Positions 1 through 5,042 of a stretch of DNA of 7,053 nucleotides are shown here, piece by piece. Position numbers and translations under genes: made by a program. This DNA comes from WVXP01 sp964348095. GTDB lineage: Bacteria; Desulfobacterota; BSN033; WVXP01. Each line of letters starts with the position of its first letter. Positions within the stretch are counted from its first letter, which is position 1. The stretch spans positions 1-7,053 of the forward strand of contig CAYGBK010000027.1 in the NCBI GenBank assembly GCA_964348095.1, given 5' to 3'. The notes below the pieces were generated by a model. The model was not told the origin of the DNA, did no database searches, and was given only the letters and a program-made list of their open reading frames with translations.

Positions 1-2
1 TT

Positions 3-713
3 GGCAATAGTCTTTCTGTTCCCATGTATCCTGATACGTATCTGCATCCGAGGGATTGGAATGCACATACAAGAAATATTGACAGGATAGGAACCAATCC
101 GCCTTTTGAGATTTACGGACATGACTGGTTGGATTCAGGAAGCCGATTGAGAATTTGGACAGGTTGGAATCTGGGCCTGGACGGTAAAGCTCTTTTTGAT
201 ACACAGCTCGGTGATCTATTTGTTTATACCCAAACGGGTACGATAGGTGTCGCTCTTAGGGATCACAATGGTGCCTTAGGGGAAGGCATCATCAGGCAAG
301 GCGACATATTCACTCCTACCAGCTATCTTGCGTCTGACCATTACTACGGACCGGGAACCGGCATACTTAAGGATACGCTTCAATACCGGAACTATGGTGA
401 TCATGAAATGGTGTTGGCCTCAGCGGGTGAGATTCATGGGTATGCGGCCGCAATAGGATACGGGGAAGAAGAACCAGGATTGTATGCGATAACCATCGGG
501 TTTCCAAATCTGGTTTATGATTTTAGCAATCATCCTGGTATCAGGTTTACTTACACCTGTGCGAACGACGTTCACCAGATTCCGGAACCGTCGACAATCT
601 TTTTGCTCGGCTCTGGGTTACTGGGTCTAGGTCTTCTCGGGAGGGGCATTAAAAGAGAGTTCATGACGTCCCGGCCACCTCCTGACCGGAGGCATTTCTC
701 TTCCTCGACTTGA
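3..713 (+). CDS. PEP-CTERM sorting-signal protein, 5' end missing
   Basis: The frame is open to the left edge (first whole codon at 3) and there is no signal peptide, so the true start lies upstream; 236 residues are visible. Numbering from that codon, residues 194-196 are Pro-Glu-Pro, followed by a Gly/Leu-rich hydrophobic stretch (about 198-213) and basic residues Arg214, Lys217 and Arg218. This is the PEP-CTERM signal, known to direct exported proteins to exosortase for processing at the inner membrane. The body is rich in Gly, Tyr, Asp and aromatic residues, as is common in these otherwise diverse secreted proteins; I recognise no enzymatic domain. Oddity: the signal normally ends a few residues after the basic cluster, but here a 17-residue tail (220-236, Pro/Arg/Ser-rich) follows. 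The tail is encoded by the overlap with the convergent gene at 661-948. A lost stop codon is one explanation. The family is secure; the specific role is unknown. Confidence 0.85.
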   Translation, partial: GNSLSVPMYPDTYLHPRDWNAHTRNIDRIGTNPPFEIYGHDWLDSGSRLRIWTGWNLGLDGKALFDTQLGDLFVYTQTGTIGVALRDHNGALGEGIIRQGDIFTPTSYLASDHYYGPGTGILKDTLQYRNYGDHEMVLASAGEIHGYAAAIGYGEEEPGLYAITIGFPNLVYDFSNHPGIRFTYTCANDVHQIPEPSTIFLLGSGLLGLGLLGRGIKREFMTSRPPPDRRHFSSST

Positions 714-948
714 GCTTGATTCGGAATCGCATCGAAATATGCCCCTTGCATTGGGGGCATTCCACTTTCAAACGAACCCGACGTCCCCGTGTGAGGAGTT
801 CTTCAATCAGCTCCTCCCTGGTCCTCTCCGTGCCCCCTTTTGTAGAACCTTCGAGTATTTCATTGATATGCTGGTCGCCTAAGTTAAGGATGGCGTTCTT
901 TTTCCTTTTCTCCTCTGCTAGTTTCAGCCTTTTATATATCCGTGACAT
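661..948 (-). CDS. Small basic protein with a CxxC motif, unknown function
   Basis: This is a 95-residue protein. The start at 948 is chosen because AGGAGG lies 6 nt before that ATG on the minus strand; an in-frame ATG at 981 has no such site. I do not recognise a named family. The N-terminus (MSRIYKRLKLAEEKRKK) is a Lys/Glu-rich amphipathic segment. It resembles the first residues of tyrosine autokinases and related proteins of exopolysaccharide/exosortase loci, which often begin Met-Ser-Arg-Ile-Tyr-x-Ala-Leu-x-x-Ala-Glu (known pattern, recalled, not searched). A helical, charged middle part follows (about 40-53), then Cys64-x-x-Cys67 in a CPQCKGHI context and a strongly basic C-terminus. 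A single CxxC could be half of a zinc site completed by dimerisation. It converges on the PEP-CTERM gene and shares 53 nt with its end. No clear promoter was seen upstream. Gene reality is supported mainly by the Shine-Dalgarno and protein-like composition. Confidence 0.65.
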   Translation of the reverse strand: MSRIYKRLKLAEEKRKKNAILNLGDQHINEILEGSTKGGTERTREELIEELLTRGRRVRLKVECPQCKGHISMRFRIKLKSRKRNASGQEVAGTS

Positions 949-1468
949 CGAGCCCCTCCTTTTTGGAAAACCTTGAGACATCCAAAGGACAATCGTCGAT
1001 GAGGTTGCTGCAAGGCGCCACGCATCGATCCATGTGCACGACTACGAACGGCTCAAGATCTGACCGGCCATTGTTGAGGCCATCACCCGGTCCAGAACTC
1101 CAAAGTCTTGATAGCTGGATTGGCTCCATGCCTTATCCCCTGAATACTGGAGGTTTAAGCAGACAGCGTAGGTCGAATGATACGGGATCATAGCACAAGA
1201 TTCCTGAAAGAGAAAGCCGGTTTTCAAAACTCGGACCAGCCTCCCGCGGGACTGACTGGTCATCGATGTCGGCTGGGGCTACCGGGTCGTTGAATTCCGA
1301 CACGCAAAAGAAACAGTATACCCATCCTGGGGCCCATCCGTGAGAGCTTTGCCAGAAACGCAGAGAGGCAGGATAAAGCCCGAGTTGTCTAGGATGGCCA
1401 AGAGAAATAGACAGAACTGATATGCAACCTTACAATAATTTCCGATCAAAGTCACTTTTTTACACCAA
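949..1468. other. Gene-free stretch with short dyads
   Basis: No reading frame here has a convincing ribosome site or protein-like composition on either strand. Visible structure is limited to short dyads. The clearest is at 1234-1261: GACCAG and CTGGTC flank a perfect 10-bp palindrome TCCCGCGGGA (1242-1251). Smaller ones are GGCC/GGCC around 1068 and ATGAT/ATCAT around 1178-1192. No transposase remnant, tRNA or CRISPR-like repeat was recognised. It may be decayed sequence or upstream control sequence. Confidence 0.4.
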
Positions 1469-1497
1469 TTGACACTAGCAAGGTGCCGGATTATACC
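1469..1497 (+). promoter_or_regulatory. Possible sigma-70 promoter
   Basis: TTGACA (1469-1474), a 17-nt spacer and TATACC (1492-1497). The -35 box is perfect and the -10 matches 4 of 6. The start would fall near 1504. It overlaps a second candidate only 44 nt downstream, so one of the two may be a chance match. Confidence 0.3.
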
Positions 1498-1512
1498 ATG
1501 AATCGAAAAAAC

Positions 1513-1542
1513 TTGACAGTTGTTCCCGAGAGAGCTTATAAA
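1513..1542 (+). promoter_or_regulatory. Possible sigma-70 promoter
   Basis: TTGACA (1513-1518), an 18-nt spacer and TATAAA (1537-1542), 11 of 12 consensus positions. The predicted start is near 1549. No credible protein gene follows directly. The transcript would run through the Cys-codon-rich stretch ending at 1638 and towards the hairpin at 1755-1810. Confidence 0.4.
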
Positions 1543-1754
1543 TGGGGAGGAAAGATCATTGGTACGATCGATGTTTCCATCACCTGTTCAAGATGCGTCT
1601 GCATGATCGATTGTGAGCTGTGTGACACACTTCATTAGGAGGGACAGACTGTAGTGAGAGCGGAAGGTCGGATCAGATAGTGCCGTTCACGTAAATAAGA
1701 ACTGCAAAACAAAGTCAGAAATTAGGGGGTTGGACTTTGGGACGCAGATTGAAT

Positions 1755-1810
1755 AAACAGCCGGGTTGCTACCTGCCTGTATTCATTGGAGGCGCCCGGC
1801 GCTTCTGTTT
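1755..1810 (+). other. Long GC-rich hairpin
   Basis: AAACAG-CCGGG (1755-1765) can pair with CCCGG (1795-1799) and, after a 5-nt bulge, CTGTTT (1805-1810). Inside it, GCCT (1775-1778) pairs with AGGC (1790-1793) around an 11-nt loop. The result is a two-tier stem typical of a structured RNA or a strong DNA cruciform. It is followed by only a short U run, so it would be at best a weak terminator for transcripts starting near 1549. I could not match it to a known RNA family. Confidence 0.4.
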
Positions 1811-1898
1811 TATCAGATAGAAATCGACTTGGGAGACCCTGCCTGTGAAATCTCGAGATGGATTTTGGTAACGACAGGATTAAAGTTGATGAAATCCG

Positions 1899-1928
1899 TT
1901 GACATATTTGAGCGTAGGATAATATAAT
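1899..1928 (+). promoter_or_regulatory. Consensus sigma-70 promoter
   Basis: TTGACA (1899-1904), an 18-nt spacer and TATAAT (1923-1928). Both boxes are perfect; the spacer is one nt longer than optimal. The predicted start is about 1935. The only element with a matching end downstream is the intrinsic terminator at 2105-2151, so the promoter appears to serve a short RNA rather than the distant ATPase gene. Confidence 0.65.
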
Positions 1929-1934
1929 GCATTA

Positions 1935-2151
1935 CAAAAAGCATAACCTGAGATCCAAGCGGGCATATTATTTACGGTTATGTAAGAATTGTCGTAAATC
2001 ACCTCGGACCTAGGGAAAACAATAGAGTAGGAAGGGGGAGGCCATAGCATGAAGGGGGGGCCAATGCATGGCTGGAGAGCGGGTCTCGACGAAATAAGAG
2101 AATCAGCCGAGCCCTCACCCGTCGGTGGTGCGGAAGTAGGTTCGGCTTTTT
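1935..2151 (+). ncRNA. Candidate small structured RNA, about 217 nt
   Basis: The unit is defined by a perfect -35/-10 promoter on its left and an intrinsic terminator on its right, with no convincing protein gene between. Internal pairings I can see: CATAACC (1942-1948) with GGTTATG (1976-1982); ATTTACG (1970-1976) with CGTAAAT (1993-1999); GCCAT-A-GCAT (2041-2050) with ATGCATGGC (2064-2072); then the terminator stem. The first two pairings interleave and share one base, so they form either a pseudoknot or two alternative folds, as seen in many regulatory RNAs. It does not match the 6S, SRP, tmRNA, RNase P or c-di-GMP aptamer consensus I remember. A 63-codon frame from the ATG at 2049 has a purine-rich Shine-Dalgarno-like run before it. 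However, its start lies inside a hairpin and the terminator sits inside its coding part, so I favour a non-coding product. Confidence 0.5.
2105..2151 (+). terminator. Rho-independent terminator
   Basis: AGCCGAGCC (2105-2113) pairs with GGTTCGGCT (2139-2147), 9 bp including one G-U. An inner hairpin CACC (2116-2119) / GGTG (2124-2127) closes a 4-nt loop. The outer stem runs directly into a run of five T (2147-2151). The order stem then T-tract fits the plus strand and would end transcripts from the promoter at 1899-1928. Confidence 0.65.
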
Positions 2152-2578
2152 GTTCTCAAGCTGTTGAAATAGGAGAGTTATTTGCGGCGCGTCCGTCAGC
2201 GTTGCGTTTAGGGCACAGAGACGATCTGTTTACTTCGTAGAGCCCGCTGGTGCCCGATTGGCTGGGCAGGCATGCTCGGAGAGGGAGGGGATCAGGCGGT
2301 GGAGCACTGGAAGGTTGCCGAACCGGGCAAGAAATCACCCAAGCCATAACTCAGAGCCCTTCTCCACTCTGTCTTCAAGAAAGAAACCCAGGTCTTACTA
2401 TTAGTCTCTGTGGCTACAGCCCGTGGCGTTGTTCGGGGCTTCTCCAGGGCCGAACCGAACTGCGAGACTGACCGAACAGTCCTTTTCAAGTTTGGCGTGG
2501 GAACTGTCCAGGGCAGAATGTCCTGGCGAGAAGAGACCTGAAGTCGGGTCTCTGTCCCAGTGGGTGCGGTCGGATCGA
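2152..2578. other. Gene-free stretch with several hairpins
   Basis: No supported gene on either strand; the frames present lack ribosome sites and protein-like composition. Several short stems occur: ACAGA/TCTGT (2215-2229); GGGCAC (2211-2216) with GTGCCC (2250-2255), competing with TGCCC/GGGCA (2251-2268); GACTG/CAGTC (2466-2481); CCAGG/CCTGG (2508-2526); and a stronger 7-bp stem AGAGACC/GGTCTCT (2532-2553). The motif CCGAAC recurs three times between about 2310 and 2480. I cannot assign a function. Confidence 0.35.
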
Positions 2579-2680
2579 AACAGGCGAATGTTTGAATTCG
2601 ATTTCACCTGTTGAGATGAAGTTTTCTGGGAATTTTGTGAAAAAGATTTCCCTTTCAGTCTTTTGAAATCTCTCGTTTTC
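2579..2680. promoter_or_regulatory. Two dyads upstream of the sigma-54 promoter, possible activator sites
   Basis: Dyad 1 (2579-2612): AACAGG-CGAAT pairs with ATTCG and, after 6 nt, CCTGTT. Dyad 2 (2639-2680): GAAAA-AGATTTC pairs with GAAATCT and, after 4 nt, TTTTC. A further direct copy of ACCTGTTG (2606-2613) lies at 2688-2695. Relative to the predicted sigma-54 start near 2754 they sit at roughly -175 to -142 and -115 to -74, the usual distance for enhancer-binding-protein sites. The link to an activator is inference. Confidence 0.35.
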
Positions 2681-2727
2681 ATAAGGAACCTGTTGTAAAT
2701 ATAAGGAGTTGCACTATTTCGGTATTG

Positions 2728-2743
2728 TGGCATCTGAATTGCC
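2728..2743 (+). promoter_or_regulatory. Sigma-54 (-24/-12) promoter
   Basis: TGGCAT-N5-TTGCC, with GG at 2729-2730 and GC at 2741-2742 in the exact spacing of the sigma-54 consensus TGGCAC-N5-TTGCW; two positions deviate (C to T, W to C). Transcription would begin near 2754. That excludes the ATG at 2752 and supports the ATPase start at 2806 with a leader of about 52 nt. Exosortase/PEP-CTERM loci are often controlled by the PrsK/PrsR pair, where PrsR is a sigma-54 activator, so the placement makes biological sense. Confidence 0.6.
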
Positions 2744-2805
2744 CAAAATAAATGGGCTTTCTTGCTGTTACTGAGAAACGTCGAGAATTCGCTGAGCAGA
2801 CTACC

Positions 2806-4143
2806 ATGTACGAATCCTTTTTCGGATTTAAGGAAAAACCCTTCAATATTACCCCAGATCCAAGGTTTCTCTATCTCAGTGAGAAGCACAGGGAAGCTCT
2901 GTCCCAGTTAGTTTATGGAGTTAAGGAGAGAAAAGGCTTCGTCGTGCTTTCAGGTGGCGTAGGAACGGGGAAGACGACGCTCATCAGGGCCTTGCTTGAA
3001 CGACTCGATAGTAATTGCCAGGTTGCCTACATCTTCAACCCGAAACTCTCGGTTCCAAGCTTTTTCAAGTATGTGTGTCAAGATCTTGGTCTTCAGGTGA
3101 AGGGACGGTCAAAAGTCGATTACCTGACCCAGCTCCATGATTTCCTCATAAACTGCTTCAACAGTGGAAAGACAACGACGTTGATTGTTGATGAAGCGCA
3201 AAATCTGGATTCCCCCTTGTTTGAAGAAATCAGGATGTTGACGAATCTCGAAACAACAAACCAAAAGCTTCTGCAAGTATTTTTGGTAGGACAGCCGGAG
3301 CTCGATGACCTATTAGATCAAAGTCACCGGTCGCAGTTGAAGCAACGAATCAGTGTGCGATATTTTCTGCCTCCATTGGATCGAAAGGAAACAAGGGAAT
3401 ATATACGAACCCGAATGAGTATCGCAGGGGCTGAGAACCTGAATTGCTTTACTGAAGATGCTATTCAGAGGATCTATGACTATTCTGGAGGGATTCCCCG
3501 GCTAATCAACAATATCTGTGACAATGCGCTTCTCATCGGATACGCCACGGAAGTCAAAGTTATCAATGGCAAAATCGTCCAGGAATGTGTCGGCGATCTT
3601 AAATTAACGAGTGCTTCCAAGGGGGGTATTTACGGACAAATAGCAGGTATTTATCGAGAAATCGGTTATCATTTGAGAAAGCCTCTTTTTTTATACATCG
3701 CTTTGGGCATTTTTCTGGTTGGGCTTCTGGCAGCTGGTCTGTTTCTGTTTCTTCCGGGCAAGCGTACCGTTCCTCGAACGACAACAGAGCCGAAGGTGGA
3801 ATCGGAGAGCGAGTCTCTCATCATAGAATCAGGTAACGAGCCTCTCATCACAGATGCGAGTGCGATGAGCCCCTCGAAGGAGGATATGGCCGAAGAATCC
3901 GAAACAGCAAATACCTTCCTGACTGGGAAGGTTGTGGAAAGAAAGGCATTCCGTACAGTTGTTGCCGGGGAGGGAGACACCGTTTGGCAGATCCTTCTCA
4001 GGGAACTCGGAATGATGGATTTGGGCCTGCTGGAGGAAGTCCGACAGCTAAATCCTGAGATTGAGGACATCGACAGAATTGCTGTAGGGCAGGAGATAAG
4101 AATACCCTGGGATTATGGGGAACCGATGACAGAGCCTCGATAA
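2806..4143 (+). CDS. ExeA-type AAA ATPase of exosortase/polysaccharide locus, with C-terminal LysM-like domain
   Basis: 445 residues from the chosen ATG. The opening MYESFFGFKEKPFNITPDP matches the standard N-terminus of the ExeA/GspA-like 'secretion ATPase, PEP-CTERM locus' family. An upstream in-frame ATG at 2752 would add 18 unrelated residues and lies at or before the predicted sigma-54 transcript start. The ATG at 2806 has no strong Shine-Dalgarno. Motifs: Walker A GGVGTGKTT (50-58), Walker B LIVDEAQ (126-132), sensor-1-like FLVGQPEL (159-166), a conserved QLKQR (177-181), and sensor-2-like GGIPRLIN (228-235). A membrane helix lies at about 293-317. A Glu/Ser-rich linker then leads to a LysM-like region (about 382-434: GEGDTVW..., LNPEIEDID, VGQEIRIP). 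The predicted topology has the ATPase in the cytoplasm and the LysM-like part in the periplasm, where it could touch peptidoglycan or the envelope. The exact role in these loci is not established; energising or regulating export or assembly is inferred. It is the first gene after the sigma-54 promoter. Confidence 0.9.
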   Translation: MYESFFGFKEKPFNITPDPRFLYLSEKHREALSQLVYGVKERKGFVVLSGGVGTGKTTLIRALLERLDSNCQVAYIFNPKLSVPSFFKYVCQDLGLQVKGRSKVDYLTQLHDFLINCFNSGKTTTLIVDEAQNLDSPLFEEIRMLTNLETTNQKLLQVFLVGQPELDDLLDQSHRSQLKQRISVRYFLPPLDRKETREYIRTRMSIAGAENLNCFTEDAIQRIYDYSGGIPRLINNICDNALLIGYATEVKVINGKIVQECVGDLKLTSASKGGIYGQIAGIYREIGYHLRKPLFLYIALGIFLVGLLAAGLFLFLPGKRTVPRTTTEPKVESESESLIIESGNEPLITDASAMSPSKEDMAEESETANTFLTGKVVERKAFRTVVAGEGDTVWQILLRELGMMDLGLLEEVRQLNPEIEDIDRIAVGQEIRIPWDYGEPMTEPR

Positions 4144-4424
4144 CAGGTCGATACCAAATTGATTAGACCGTTCTTGTTCGTCGGGGTGAACGACTTCACA
4201 AATTGCAGACTACCCGAATAAATTGGACTGGGTGGTTCATTCGAATCAATCATCAGACGTCTTTTTTTAGAAAGTATCTTTACGCATAGCCTCATAGATG
4301 CTGATGCCCTTCCCGGTCGCAACGCAAGAAGGTGCTGAGCGGCGGAGCTATGTTTCGGAATAACCTCAACCACATTAACTAGGTCAACTCCATTCATCAT
4401 AAAAACCGGGACTTGGTGGATCAA
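4144..4424 (+). promoter_or_regulatory. Leader-like gap with an ops-like motif
   Basis: This 281-nt gap precedes a NusG/RfaH-like gene. It contains a run of seven T near 4262-4268 behind AGACGT, without a proper GC-rich stem, so I do not call a terminator. It also contains GGCGGAGCTATG (4341-4352), which resembles the RfaH recruitment element ops (GGCGGTAGnnnn) at its first bases. No good sigma-70 or sigma-54 promoter was found. The similarity to ops is short and may be chance. Confidence 0.25.
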
Positions 4425-5042
4425 ATGCGGGCTGTTCGCAACGTTACGGACTCGATCGAGTCAATCGATGAAGTTGACCGAGGCACCCGAATCAAGACAA
4501 TCGACTCGGTTACCCAACCAAGTAGGCTATGGTACGTGATTTACACCAAACCCCGTGCAGAAGACGTGGCCCGTGAGCAGCTGGAGATGAAAGAGGTTCC
4601 GGTCTTCCTTCCGAAATTTCCTCATGTCACATTCCGAAAGGGCAGGCTGAAGGAGCGCATCGAACCTCTGTTTCCCAGCTACCTTTTCGCCAGATTTGCG
4701 ATTCCTGACGAGTACTACGGTGTCAAGTGGGCCAAAGGGGTGAAGCGTATCGTCGGGAACGGCGATACGCCTATACCTCTCGACGATTCCATCGTGATTT
4801 TTCTCAAGGAAAAGGCCAATGAAAAAGGCCTCGTCCAACCCGAGTCTAACTTGAAGGATGGGGATCAGGTTCGGGTAAGGCAGGGACCTCTGGAGGGTCT
4901 TCTGGGTATTGTTCAGGGAGTCGTTGGTGCTAAGGGTAGGGTGAGAATATTGATGGACATACTCCGTGCTGGAGCAAGAGTGGAATTACCGTATTCGGCC
5001 GTCGAACGACTCGGAGGATCTGAGCATTTCCATGCCATTTGA
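4425..5042 (+). CDS. NusG/RfaH-like transcription elongation (antitermination) factor
   Basis: 205 residues from the ATG at 4425; TTG (4413) and GTG (4416) are in-frame alternatives. None has a strong Shine-Dalgarno; GGTGGA sits 4 nt before the ATG. The NGN domain starts at about residue 35 (LWYVIYTKPRAED) and includes the family-typical PLFPSYLFARF (81-91). The KOW domain spans about 143-196 (LKDGDQVRVRQGPLEGLLGIV..., ending ELPYSAVE). The NGN domain binds RNA polymerase; the KOW domain contacts ribosome or Rho in housekeeping NusG. The location at the head of a polysaccharide operon, directly ahead of and overlapping a sugar-nucleotide gene, points to a specialised paralogue such as RfaH or UpxY that lets polymerase read through a long operon. 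Oddity: about 34 extra, charged residues precede the NGN domain, where most NusG proteins begin within a few residues of it. Confidence 0.9.
   Translation: MRAVRNVTDSIESIDEVDRGTRIKTIDSVTQPSRLWYVIYTKPRAEDVAREQLEMKEVPVFLPKFPHVTFRKGRLKERIEPLFPSYLFARFAIPDEYYGVKWAKGVKRIVGNGDTPIPLDDSIVIFLKEKANEKGLVQPESNLKDGDQVRVRQGPLEGLLGIVQGVVGAKGRVRILMDILRAGARVELPYSAVERLGGSEHFHAI

Noticed and set aside
1042..1263. 73-codon minus-strand frame upstream of the small minus-strand gene
   Set aside because: No ribosome site and no motif; it overlaps other equally plausible random frames.
1612..1630. CRP/FNR-like site TGTGA-N6-TGACA and the inverted repeat GTGTG-A-CACAC
   Set aside because: One half-site is poor and no promoter with suitable spacing follows; a short dyad of this kind is expected by chance.
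1731..1800. c-di-GMP (GEMM) riboswitch suspected from GGGACGCA and a GCTACCTGCC segment
   Set aside because: Only fragments match, in the wrong order and partly in the wrong orientation; the GNRA tetraloop-receptor layout is missing.
2049..2240. 63-codon plus-strand frame after the consensus promoter
   Set aside because: A purine-rich run precedes the ATG, but the ATG lies in a hairpin stem and the intrinsic terminator sits within the frame; the protein has no recognisable feature. Kept only as an alternative to the RNA interpretation.
2401..2889. 162-codon minus-strand frame running into the ATPase start
   Set aside because: Ser/Lys-rich with no recognisable motif, it overlaps the sigma-54 promoter and the conserved N-terminus of the ATPase, and no ribosome site precedes its ATG.
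4255..4268. Terminator-like T run after the ATPase gene
   Set aside because: The run of seven T has only the short palindrome AGACGTCT before it, which cannot form a stable hairpin with a loop.
4113..4424. 103-codon minus-strand frame filling the gap before the NusG-like gene
   Set aside because: No Shine-Dalgarno, no recognisable domain, composition looks random; it is probably non-coding leader sequence.
4414..4429. Second sigma-54-like match, TGGTGG-N5-ATGCG, at the NusG-like gene start
   Set aside because: GG and GC have correct spacing, but the other positions are poor and transcription would begin inside the coding region.
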